DNA of 64,000 nucleotides, from positions 15,996,001-16,060,000 of the forward strand of contig OU612068.1 of NCBI GenBank assembly GCA_914767715.1, given 5' to 3'. Both the position numbers and the translations under genes were made by a program. Below are positions 1 through 11,900 of this stretch, piece by piece. The notes beneath the pieces were generated by a model. The model did not search any database. It was not told the DNA's origin and saw nothing but the letters and a program-made list of their open reading frames with translations. This DNA is from Membranipora membranacea. Taxonomy: Eukaryota; Bryozoa; Gymnolaemata; Cheilostomatida; Membraniporidae. How positions within the stretch are numbered: position 1 is the first letter of the stretch; each line of letters opens with the position of its first letter.

Positions 1-378
1 ATGATTTAACTGTTATGAGAATAAAATGAGCAAATAAACATTATCCCCAATGAGTAGATTGACTTTTCTGTCATATCATGGACCGTAAATTCTGAAAAGC
101 TATGATAAATAATATAAATTTTTTATACCTTTGTAACCCATGCAGCTTAGGGAGGGTGCGTAAATGGAGTTGCAAAAACCATTAAAATGATCAAACAATG
201 ATAATCATATTTTCAAACAAAAGCTCAGCAACATTTTAATTGCTTTCTATTTCCGCAGAATGACACAATGCACCTGTTTACATATCCAAATTTTCAACTC
301 ATGCTCACGTTTTTGTATTTTTTGAAACTTTTATTGAATTTGCTGAGTCACTACATACAGTGGTAAAATAATACATAC

Positions 379-2432
379 CTGGTACCAAGGAGCTTTAAAT
401 GAGTCAGCATTGATGTCTTCTTAGTAGAGAACCGGATCAGGTGATGGTACAATGCTGTCAGCACCTGAATATAAGAGTCACATTTTTATGTTAAAAGAAT
501 TTTAGTGTTTTCAGTATTTTGAGCACCAAATCCTGGTTACTAAGTTCAAGAAAGAAAGTTCAGAAAGAAAAGAGTAGATGGCAATTAACAATCTCCTTGA
601 AAAAAAACTCAAAGCAAGATTTCCAAATGTTTCCTGGATCCGCTTATTGACTGACCACACGGTTTATTTTTCTCTTTGAACCAACATAAGGGGTCCTGGG
701 GGGGGGGGGGTCTTTCAATTAGAACGAGCGATGCTTTACTAAAGCAAGTTATCACTATCCCATCGGTCAAAATTATCACTCACTTGGTCTTTCAATTAGA
801 CATATTTGTTCCCAAATCGCTCACTCAGACTGTACATAGTTCCGTCATTGACCAAGCGATTTGAAAGCGAGAGCCTAGCAGGTATTGCGATTTTGGCTGA
901 TTCTAATTGAGCGACCCCCTGTATAAATATTATGTGCCAAGGTCCTGATAGATATTCTGGTATTTGGCAACCTTTATAAATGACGTGCTTGTAGCCATTC
1001 ACGTCTTTAGTAGCAGTGTGACAATTACAAAGAAATATCCTAGATACTTCAGATGTTTACCAACATCTATTGTAGATTGGATAAGGACAGGAAATGGACA
1101 GGAAAAGATTTTTCTCAATTGCCTATAGCAGAATTATTAAGACCTCACATGGATGTCCCTAGATATTGGTGTTGATAGTGAAGAGTTTAAAAATATCCTA
1201 CAGTGACGTGTGCTTATCATGGGTATGATACTAAAAGATTCAGACGGGGTGACACAGCAGCAATGACTCCATTGCAGTCGGGAAGAATATTTCTATGAAT
1301 TCAAGGATAACAACCTAAATAGCCTAAGAGCTACCTAATCTTATCAAAAACTTCAGGAAATAATGTTACTTGTACTACGAGTATTGTTTGTTTACCTCTT
1401 CGATGACAGGTGATAGGAAGCCAGTGAAAGGGAGATCGACTTCTGCTGCAGGCTCTACTGTAGATAGACTCAACTGGCTGCCGTGGTGTGTAGAATGAGA
1501 TCTCATCCTTCTGCCTCCAAGCTGATCGAGCTGACTACACGGAAAAGAAGCCAAAGAATCCTCTGATGTTTCGATATTTCTAATTCAAGGTAGTAGAAAC
1601 ACTACACTCTCTCTCTTTCCAATCACTTATTTTCACAACTGATTCATGAATTAGAGTTAAACCTAACCGGCGGCGTTAGATCAATCAATCTTGCATTGGA
1701 ATAACAAGAGATTTAACCGTATGATAATTGAGGACGATTAATCTGATCCCTTTTATCTGGTTTCTGGCTTATGTTCATTTTTTAGGGCAAAGCATATGTG
1801 TCTAATAAAAAGTGAAGCTTGAATACCCTGTTAAAGTAAGGGGAGCTTCATTGACACTATGCACAATCACTGAGAGAGAAAGTTTATAGCGTTGAAAAAT
1901 TGTCATACCTGTAGAATTGTTCGATGCTGAGTACAGCTTGACTAGAAGAACAGACAACTCCACATTTATCCATGATAAGCAACTCAAGAGCTTTTCCTAT
2001 TCGCTCTCTGTGTCCTTCTTTTATCTACCAAATGTATTCACAATTGAGACACATGTAAATTTACATAATCCTTCCCAGTATTAATCTTGAGCCGGAAGGT
2101 TAAACACCAACTGTGTAATATTTCTGATTATTTTAATATGATTATTTTCATTATGACAACCGGTATATTTGAGTAAAATATGTATAATAGTCTTACAGTG
2201 TTTGAAATAATATTATAGAATTTGAATTTCGTTGATCGAAATCAGTCTGAGGGATTATTTTAAAATTAACCAAACAATTTTTGTTTAACTAGAAAATTGC
2301 ATACAACTGATGTAAACTCACCTCAAAAAGAGAGAGAAACGATTCTAGCGTGGATATATGGCCTGATGTATGGCGTCGCTTTATTTGACTCTTTATCCAT
2401 TTCAGTGATTGCTGCCGTGTTGATAACTCCAT
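379..2432 (-). CDS. Unrecognised protein, N-terminal four coding exons (partial; runs off left edge)
   Basis: I do not recognise this gene. Four minus-strand segments join with matching phases and splice signals: 2322-2432 (ATG at 2430-2432, ends GAG|gtgagt), 1909-2024, 1396-1534 and 379-464 (ends CAG|gtatgt in phase 2). They give about 150 residues without a stop, and the gene continues beyond position 1. The N-terminus (MELSTRQQSLKWIKSQIKRR) is basic and lacks a signal peptide. Exon 2 contains a helical, basic-acidic stretch (IKEGHRERIGKALELLIMDK). Exon 3 is Ser/His-rich at first and then more hydrophobic, and exon 4 looks helical (ALYHHLIRF). A cytosolic or nuclear alpha-helical protein is plausible. 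It lies in tandem with CEP112 on the same strand. A MITE at 698-919 sits in the intron between exons 3 and 4. The intergenic distance to CEP112 is about 3.4 kb. The exon chain is well supported; the function is unknown. Confidence 0.7.
698..919. mobile_element. MITE-like element with GGGGGTCTTTCAATTAGAA-type ends, copy 1
   Basis: The left end is a G-run followed by TCTTTCAATTAGAA. The right end is TTCTAATTGAGCGACCCCC, so the ends form an imperfect terminal inverted repeat. The body is clearly homologous to 25653-25910, sharing AGCGATGCTTTACTAAAGC, ATTATCACTCACTTGG and CGATTTGAAAGCGAG. No coding capacity was seen and no clear target-site duplication was found. It lies in an intron of the unnamed minus-strand gene. 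The superfamily is undetermined. Confidence 0.75.
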
Positions 2433-3746
2433 TGTATTATTCTGAATGTCTTGTTACAAGATATCTCCTGTGCAAAAATAAAAATAAAAGTAATCTTGAT
2501 TTGGCTTTTTATAGGTTACAGTTTTAATGCATGGTTCATCGTTTATTGCCAGCAGACAGCAATTTGTCTGGTAAACACAGATCAATCCCATTGGCCGGAA
2601 AGACTAGCCTATGCAAGTGAAGGGTGCCACACCGTACTACCTCCGTAATTTAATTGATAAAATATCGGATAAAATTTGATTGTTGTCATCTGTGGCTCAA
2701 TTAAAAGGAGAAAACCCTTAATTAAATATCTTTACAAATAGCAGCGCTGTGATATGTCTGGTTATCACCATTGATGCAAATTTGACGCTCTGGAAAACTT
2801 TAAAATTATAGGTTAGACATCCATCAACGCATGAGGAACATTTACTTTAGACAGCCGATGAACAGCTTTGAAATTGTATTATTACAAGTACGTCAGCTTT
2901 ATTTTTTTTTAAAACCTAGTGATGCACTTACAGGAATAAAAGTGTTCTTATACGCAACATTTTAACTCAAATTATCAATTGAAGCTCGTTAAACATTTTT
3001 AGTGTACGTTTCACATGGTGTTTGGTTAGCGGTTAACGTTACATACGAATCAACGTAGAGATTGGAATATTTAATACACAAATTACAGGTTGGGCAAACC
3101 AAAATTCCTTTAGCGCATGAAGGGAAAATGCTTACCTGCAGTGCAAGATATAAACATAATGTAAAATTAAAATTCTAAGATATGTCTCGGAAATTTTACG
3201 AAAACTATTTACAAGCTTGTCAAAATTATCAAGTTTAACAGTACATTAAAACGCAAATTTTTAACCCACCTAAGAATTCCTCTCAGATACTATCTCCATG
3301 TAGGCTATGTACTCAGAAAGCCTTGAGGACAGAAGTGAATTGTGTGAGCTATACACTTCTTTATATATAGGTGCCAGGATAGCTGCCCTTATCATAGTCT
3401 AATATGGAATACATATCAGTAGCAACATGACTCGACCTTCCCAACCCATTATATCCTTGCTTTATTAAAATTCTTTTATTTAACGTCATCATGGACTTTC
3501 CTACATATTCAAATATGACATTAAAATTGTTTTTTTTTATCATTCAAGACGCTTGAAGTCTTAGAAGGTTAATCATCTCTAACAATAAATGACATGCTTC
3601 ACCGCCATCACAGTAACCTGCAGCTTTGCGGGGAAATAGGCACACATATCACAGATTAGTTGGATCATTCAATAGTAATATTATTACCGATTAAGGATCT
3701 GTCGTAATATCAATCAAACAATGATACTATAGAAATTGGTAATATC

Positions 3747-3850
3747 AAGCTGGATAATATTTATTTATGTATTGACATTGGAGGATTAAGAGCTAATCCT
3801 CGAATTACGAGCTAATCCTCGAATGTCAACACATAAATATTATCCAGCTT
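3747..3850. repeat. Inverted-repeat hairpin (104 bp)
   Basis: The left arm begins AAGCTGGATAATATTTAT and the right arm ends ATAAATATTATCCAGCTT. The arms are about 40 nt with a few mismatches. The centre contains a direct duplication of GAGCTAATCCTCGAAT. It abuts the left end of the foldback element at 3851-4380, so the two may be nested or form one composite. It is probably a non-autonomous palindromic transposon or its remnant. Confidence 0.7.
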
Positions 3851-4380
3851 AAATTTATTTTTAGGGGCATCCTTAGTAAATGTGTTTTTCATGCTATGGC
3901 AGCCTGTTTTTTGTTCAGTTAAATGACGGCATTCTGTAACCTCTGATTACCTTTAAATAATTATATTTGTCTATTAGAACATTTATTGAAATATCAACAG
4001 ATGAGGAAGAAAGGAACACTAATTTGTACCATGATAAGAGTATTGCAAATGTCTGTCTTCAATTTAAATTTTGAGGAAATAAAAATCCTGCAATGGTGTC
4101 GCACTCATCTTATGCCTGGCATACATTACCGACCCCTCCCCCAAGTAGAGCAAGCAAGGTCACATGATTAGGTTGTCACATTCTTTGGATAGTAAGAACA
4201 AATATTTCAAATATTTTATAAATTGTTTCCTTGAATTGGATGCCCTAATTCGATGCAAAATTGAATATAATTATTTAAAGGTAATCAGAGGTTACAGAAT
4301 GCCGTCATTTAACTGAACAAAAAACAGGCTGCCATAGCATGAAAAACATATTTACTAAGGATGCCCCTAAAAATAAATTT
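3851..4380. mobile_element. Foldback element with ~118-bp terminal inverted repeats
   Basis: The left arm 3851-3969 and right arm 4262-4380 are nearly identical reverse complements. The outer ends read AAATTTATTTTTAGGGGCAT and its complement. About 290 bp of unrelated internal sequence separates the arms. The open frame inside (3986-4171) shows no recognisable motif. This is the structure of a MITE or foldback element; the superfamily is not assigned. Confidence 0.75.
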
Positions 4381-4497
4381 AATAGGATAGGTATTTGACC
4401 ATCTTCTTTGTCACAAAATGCCAAGAAAAATTTTAGGTCCGAAAAACAGCAGTGTTATAAATTAAGCAGTTTTGACGTTGCGTATAACAGCAACGCT

Positions 4498-4548
4498 GCG
4501 GGTGTGTAACCTTGTGTAACATTGCGGGTGTGTAACCTTGTGTATTAT
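4498..4548. repeat. Two-copy 26-bp tandem repeat
   Basis: A unit beginning GCGGGTGTGTAACCTTGTGT occurs twice in direct succession. It is a short local duplication. Confidence 0.7.
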
Positions 4549-4609
4549 ACATGACATGATTGAATCTCACACTAAAAGACAAACAGGACAAGGAAGTAAG
4601 AGGTTATCT

Positions 4610-4659
4610 AGGTTATTGCATGTGCTCAAAAGATATCTTTTGAGCACATGCAATAACCT
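4610..4659. repeat. Perfect 50-bp palindrome
   Basis: Two 25-nt arms with no spacer meet at AGAT|ATCT. The outer ends are AGGTTATTGCATGTGC and its complement. The absence of mismatches suggests recent origin or gene conversion between the arms. Confidence 0.9.
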
Positions 4660-5854
4660 GGTATATACAAAGTTATGAAACTTTCTGACTGAAATTGTGG
4701 CATTTTCCGTTTCTCTCAAGCTGTTTTTTGTCTTGATACAAGACAAGGATTTGATCGAAAGTAAGTTTACATTAATTTTGGGGTATTAATTTCTCACAAT
4801 TAGGGGATTTCAACAAGTTTGCAGAATAAACAGCCTCTGCTATGACCTGGCAAACATTTGTTTATCTTTAAGAAACTCAATTGTAAAACGAACTAGTCTA
4901 AATGGCGGTCTTTTATTGGACAAAAATCCACCGAATGGGATATCTTGTATTGTCTATGTTTGTCTGATGATATTGACCGTGAAGTGTTGAAGATTTTACA
5001 CAGAGACCATCAGACTGTCATCACGATCGAGTTTTGTTTGGGATCAGTTCTGTTTGAGTCATGAGGTCAAAAGGTTGTTATTTTCGTCTGTTTATGACAT
5101 ACTTATATATATGAAAACCTAAACAAAAATGTGTGTAATAATTTCCAAGAATTTGGCAGCTGCCTGAAAAGCTGATAAAACAATATCATCACAAAGCCTA
5201 ACAATCTAGCTTGAGGGGAAACCAACATTCCCAACAAAATAGCTGATGATCAAACACGCCCTCTTTTTTAATCGTATTTTCAGAAATAAATGTATAACAT
5301 TTTCTCACTGCAAAACTATTTTTACACCTAAACTGTGCAGGACCCCAAAAACGTACCAAATCCTTTTTCCCTCTTTTATGACTCAATTTAATCATATCCG
5401 CTCTTAGTCACTTTTAACAAATATTGTAAGCATTCAATTTCATCAATACCATGATATCGGATGCAAAAATAAACTAAACTAAACTTAAAATGGCATCCTT
5501 GATTTGAAGTGTCCTCGTGTCAAAATTATATTTTAAGCCGTAGCAGGATGATGGTTAAAATTAAACATTACAGAAGTGGGGACAATGATGATACTGATGA
5601 TGCAAAGCTTTGCTTCGTCTAATCTTAATAAGGATTAATTGATGCTCAGTACTTACTGAATGTAACTGAATACAGGTGTTGATATCCATAGTAATCAGAA
5701 TACACCAGATGGATTCCTTTCATCACAGAACTTTATTTTTATAGCAACAACAGAGGAAAGCCAAAGCATTGAGAGCATTTTATAAATAGCGATAATCTTA
5801 TAAAAAGTTACAAAAATGTCATAAAAACTATTTGGACGGAATAACACAAAACTC

Positions 5855-5860
5855 TTTATT
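5855..5860 (-). terminator. Candidate poly(A) signal of CEP112
   Basis: AATAAA on the minus strand lies about 108 bases past the CEP112 stop codon. A second AATAAA lies at 5732-5737. Which one is used cannot be told from sequence. Confidence 0.45.
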
Positions 5861-5967
5861 ACTCTAAGCCTATACGTCAAAGCAAGAATCAACCGATAAA
5901 AAAAACAACTCACAACCAGAGGTTAAAGTTACACACACTTTAAAGCATTTGTTCCGAACCCATAATA

Positions 5968-8900
5968 TTAATTATCCTGGAGGATGGCTATTCTCTGCTT
6001 GAGAGTGTTTACCTGGTTTTTTAAGGAGTTGACTGTAGCTTCAAGCTGCTCTCTTGCATCTGAAGGTATTAATCCTCTCATCTTCTCCTCATATTCGAGG
6101 CGGAGTTGGACCAGATCTTCCTCGTGGTCAGCAGACAAGTTCTAGAAATGAAGCGCAATACGAGATTAAAATATATTAATCGTAATTAAATTAAATGTGC
6201 GTGTCATAAAACGCAAGCAGATTAGTCCTACATTTTTACCCGCTATAACAACAAATAGGATTAATCTAAAACATAATATTTGTGGAACAAATATTAAATA
6301 TTAGTGCACAATATACTGCGGTATTCTTCTAACGAATATATAAAACACCAGACACCATTGTCAGCTAATATTATCTACTGTTGCTGTAAGAGCTTCAATC
6401 ATCTGATTTTTCTGAACAGCCCACTAAGTACATACCTCGCTGTTACGATTCAGCCCACTAAGTACTTACCTCACTGTTACGATCTGATTGGCGGAGTTTA
6501 GTTTTGAGAAGTTCTATTTCCTGTTTGAGACTCATCACTGTAGAGGCCGATTGTTTTCTCAGAGATCGCTTTTCATCCTCAAACCTTCAATCAGAGTAAC
6601 TATTCTATCAGGCAATTTTCCGATGGTCTCAACTAAAACTTGGTGGTTTGTAGACAAATTGGAAAAAAAAAACGAGGGATTTTGTGTCGATGATCATTAG
6701 AACTTTGGCAAGTCAATCAGGAACGACCATATAGTTTGGAAGAAAAAAGGAAGTTTATGGAAATATCTCATAACAAGTTCTTCATGACAGATGGAGGAAC
6801 AAACTGCATGTAAAATTTTGATGGATAATGAGCAAATTGTCTTTGAGTTGACCATTTCTAAACATTCTTGGGGATTTCTTTTAGACCCATACTGTAACAT
6901 TATCTTGTTTCATGTATCAACTTTCCTTTTATATAAACAAGCCATTATCATATTCAATGTGATAATAAACATAGAAGCAAATAAATGTGTTAAGGTGAGC
7001 CAAAAATGAGGTCTTTTTACAGAATTGAATTAGATGATCCTAGGCCATTATAACTATACCAGTACCAATTTTAATAAAGTAGTTTTAATAAGCAGTACTT
7101 GAAAAAAACCAATAATACATCTCGACAAATATGTATACACAATTTTATTAGGCAGACAATATCAACCTGGACGGCTGTTTTCCATCACGGCAAAATTTGG
7201 GAGGGAAAAATAATGTAACGCGGAAATATGCGCTGCCTCGTCCAACTTGCCAACGAAATCCCCAACTAGATGGCATACGGCTTAGATTTTATTGCCCATT
7301 AGAATTCCAAACATAATTTCCTAAGGATCCTTAATTCTGTCACATCATGAAGCACATTAGCACACTGGCAACATGACAGGTGAATTGGCAATAAATTTTT
7401 TTTGGGCAAAATCACAGTTTTTTATACATCTTTGTAAACAACTTTAGCATGATCATAATTGTTATAGATACATGGTTTAATTACTCACATCATTAGTTCC
7501 AACGTCAAAAATTCAAAATCCATCCAATAACAAAGCATTAAACTTTTTTATTGGTCATAAAAGGGATTATTAAAATGACTTTAGTAAAAAATGATCTCCC
7601 CTGCAACATACAGGTTGACAAGTTAAAAAATTTGAACTCTAAAAAGCCCTGATGACATAATGTATTCAATTATCTTGACTTGAAATATCATTATCATGTC
7701 AATATTGTGAAATCACTAAACTCAAGTTACATGGATACTATTACCTGAAGATTTATCAATGATAGAAATATTTACTTGGAAAAGAAAAGCCCCTATCAAA
7801 GGATACCCACAGACTAAGCATTTTATAGGCAGGCAGTAAGTACAGCTATACTTAGTCAAGATTCCAATAGTGAAATGTTCATTGATACCATTAGAATTGT
7901 CCCTCCTACTGGTGGCAGCTTTGGATTTGGTCATTTTTAGATCGTGACTAACCACAGCAATATTTACTGCCCGACTATAAAATGAGTATCACAATGTTGC
8001 ATGCTTGTTTCCTGCAAACTGCCTCGTGACTAAAATGAAGTAGCAGCGGAGGCAGATATTCTTAGCAAACCTTGACAAGCTTTGTCCATCCTAATACATC
8101 AAAAACTTAGAGCATGCAAAAGAGTAACCCATAATGCAACTTTCTGGAGTTTCCAGTAGAATCATATCATGCTCTGCTCTGCCTGTAGAATTCATCCGAT
8201 CTGCTGATCTGAATTTTAATACTTTGTTGGTTTGCAATCTAGGAGACAACAAAAATCTAGGAAAGACAGACTCTGAGCTACCAATTAAGCTGTGAATGAG
8301 GTACAAGTGGATTTCAAGATACTTGACAAGCACTCACCTGTTGGAGTTGTCGACTATTTTACTCTCCAGTTGATCAGTGAGTTTGTGCCTGTCGGCCTGT
8401 GATTGTTCGAGCTGCAGCTGTAGATCTGCCACCTGCTCTGCCTGTTTACTCAGCCTATCTGAGTAATCCTTCTCTGCAATATAAAATAATAACAAATAAG
8501 AATAATATTAATAATAATAAATCTCCTAGAAATGTAAGGTTTTTGCAAGAGAAAAAGTTTGCCTTTTTGCACCTGCTTTGCCAGTATATTACTGGTTAAA
8601 TCTTACTCACCCTATATAAGCTCTCACCTTAGCTAGCTGAAATTGGTGCTAGCTAACATTTTGTCGCCCCAAACTAGCTAATATTTACCCCTCTAGAGTT
8701 TACAGACTAATATTAATTTAGAATGTTAAAACATCAAATGTATGGCTTAGGTAGAGGAGCATGGTGATGACTCTTTCGTAACATTAAAGTTAATCGGAAA
8801 ATCCATTAACTGCTGTTAAAGTGCAACACGCAAAAATTTAAATGAAAATATGAGAGGTATTTGAGTGTTGGCTTACAGTGTAAAAACAAAATAGTTCCTT

Positions 8901-11900
8901 GACGACAAAAGGACATTCTGCATGTGTTTAAAGTGATCTTATCAAAAAGAGGTTGAGAAAAATTACTTGGGTGTTATTGAACGTGTTATTGGTCGAGGGC
9001 ACAAATCATTTGCAAAACATCATTGGTAAAGGTGAAACAGGCTTATCAATGCGGTCATCTCACTCTAAATTTGGAAAAGTTACCTGTAGACAGGTGCGGT
9101 TAAACTGTTTAACCTATTCTCGTTAGTATCTGATATATGGGGCAAAGACTGTTTGTTGAGGCAAACATGCATCATTATCAATGATATTCTTTTTCAAATG
9201 CGAGTTCCATACTCTAGTAGCAAGCTCTTTTTATGACAAAGTATTGCATCATTCTATGTTTGTGATAGATAATAAATCAATCAAGTAAACAGCTGGAGAA
9301 GCAAAACAAAGATCTTATGTAGCTACAGCATGGTACATTCAACCATTCATACCTAAAATTTGGATCATTAGCCAGCACACCAATCTCTGAGTTAGATGTA
9401 AAATCAAGTTCGCTTATGACGAGATAGGGATTTCTCAAAACAGGAGCACCGATCCAAACGATACCAAAGTATAAATTACATGGTCACTAAACTAAACCCA
9501 TCATCACCCAATCCCTGGATTTCATCAAAGGCCAGGCCATGGTCCATTTAAAGTACATCTAGTCTTTATATAACCAAGGAGCAACAGCGTTCCCTGTTAC
9601 TCCTTGATATAACCAGGCCATAATCCATTTAAAGTACATCTAGCCGTTATATGACCAGCAGATACACAAATACATAATATGAATTTGTGTGTATTATTTT
9701 ATCTTTGAGTGTCACCCCTACAGAATATGTAGAAAACAATACTCAGATTACGTTCAAAACCTTCCAATACCCAAAATCAACTATGCATCAGGATACCAGG
9801 TTAGCAGGTTATGTAAAATTTTCTGACAAGTTCAAAGCCAACAGGTGCAAAATCAAGATTGTCTTGGGGCTACTATTGGTGTCAGCACCTGTATATCCCG
9901 TCCTGACTGGGTGAGTGATGTAACCTTTCTATCAGTCCCCTTGGGTGTGGCCTTCAGCCTCAATGCCAAGACAACAAAACACAAACGCCTAAAACTTTCA
10001 ATTGACGCAACAGAAAGATTCTCTTATTACAATTACTGATTATTTTATCAATCTGATTCCTGATCGAGGATTGGGAATATCAATAACAAACACATTGACA
10101 CATTCTTTATAGCAGGCTTATAGGACAATATTATGTAGTGAGAGGCCTCCCAACACGTGCAGCGTTATAGCAGCATTATGAACAATCGGACGTTTGTTGA
10201 TCAAATCTTGATTTTTTAAACATTCTTGGGATTTTTTTTAAATCTTGGATAAAAGTACTAACAATTTTTATTTTTCATATTTTAGAAAGTATGATTGAGA
10301 CTTTTGCTCAAGCCATAATATGGCAAGGGGGCTAAAGATTTGGCAAACTTTCCATTAGCAAAATTTAAAATCTATCAAAATTTTCTCACAGTAGGGATAA
10401 ATAATAAAGACGTTTTGAATTTCTGCAGATTATAGCTGGCTGACAATTGACTGACCTATATTGACAAGTTTATTGTTGGTTTTCTCGATGGTATTCTCTA
10501 GCTCCGTAGAGTGCTGTTTCTGTAGAGTGTGTTTCTCTCTCTCACACTCACTCTTCATTCTCTCCAGGGCTCTCTCATGTTCGTGTTTCATTCTCTGCGT
10601 CTCATCCTCCTTCACCAAACCTGTAAGTAACCAAAATATGAAAAAAACATTAGTTTAATCCTGTTGGAGAAAGTCTGATAGTCTTTCATTCGGAATGCGG
10701 GGCGCCTTTTAAGCCAGATTATTGTGATCACTTTGGTTACAGAGAAAACTTATTTGTTTCATAATACAGTGAAGAATTCAGGAATAACTCCCCTTAAAGT
10801 GGTGGTTGTCTGCTACTTTAAATGCTCGTATGCACAATTATAACGCAGATGGTGAATCTGTGCATAGACAGGTTTTTTAGGTTATTAAAGTGCCGCATTA
10901 TCTGCAAATCAATAGTTAGGTGTAATGAGGTAATTCATTAATGCAACAGACCCGCCATGGGGCTGTCGGGCGGGGACAAAAATCTGGGGTCCCAGACTAC
11001 TACAGACCTATCTCCATGAGCTGTTGTTTTCTGAGATTCTCAGACTGAGCCAGCTCTTCCTTCAAGTCATGAATCTGCTCCGACAAATCATCTAAGACAG
11101 CAAAAAAATATCAAATCAACAATACAACCCAATCACAACAACAACAACGACAACAACGATACTCGATATTTGTCATGAGCAAAAAAGGAAGATTGAATCA
11201 AAAATTCAAACAATGCAACCCAACCACAACAACAATGATAATTACGATTATCATATTTGTCATGAGCAAAAAAGAACAGCTAGGTTAATTCCAGAAATGA
11301 GGTGTGAAGTTTCTCTCATCTCAAAATATGAGTAAGGTAGCTGAGAGTTTCGCGAAGTAAGATTTTATTTCCTGGTGAAATTAAAATTTTATTTGCATCA
11401 TTTTGATTTGAAAGGAGTTTTTTCAGTCAAGTCATGTAGGGAGAACGTAGCTTGTTACTTTATGCCCAGGATATGTTCCACCTGACTGCAATCTGCAGGA
11501 AAAAGGGAGATGAAAGGATCGTCAAATTCATCATGACATGTAGAAATTAGGTACAAGTGCCATCTCATCAGATTTGAGACAAATTTGTCTCGGTGGACAT
11601 CCACACACGATTGGTGTTAGAAGTGGGTGTGCAACAAAATTTTCCCGGGATGATAGGAGTACATAGGCACCTACAAACGATTAAATATTTGGTTTTGCAA
11701 ATTGTCACGTACAGATGATATGACAGTGCACAAAAAACAGTTGTTACACTGTCCGTAGAGCCATGATTGCAGGTCGCCACGTGCATTGGTCACCACTCAT
11801 AAATAAAGTGACTCACCAATCTTAGCTTCGTGATCAGATTTTCTATCCTTTAGCCTTTTCTCTAAGTGCTCTTTTTCTGATTTGTGATTCTTTTTCAGCA

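Larger units (their letters stand above)
2433..5854. other. Intergenic region between the unnamed gene and CEP112
   Basis: No supportable coding exon was found. An open segment near 3269-3350 on the minus strand was considered and rejected. The region holds the hairpin at 3747-3850, the foldback element at 3851-4380, a 26-bp tandem duplication at 4498-4548 and a perfect 50-bp palindrome at 4610-4659, each listed separately. The first exon of the unnamed gene probably begins just right of 2432. Nothing was recognised in 4660-5854 beyond AT-rich sequence. Confidence 0.6.

Noticed and set aside
3269-3360. Open minus-strand segment with a possible donor (ATA|gtatct), once considered an exon of the unnamed gene
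   Set aside because: Its acceptor lacks a pyrimidine tract. The exon at 2322-2432 gives a start codon and an in-phase donor to the same downstream exon.
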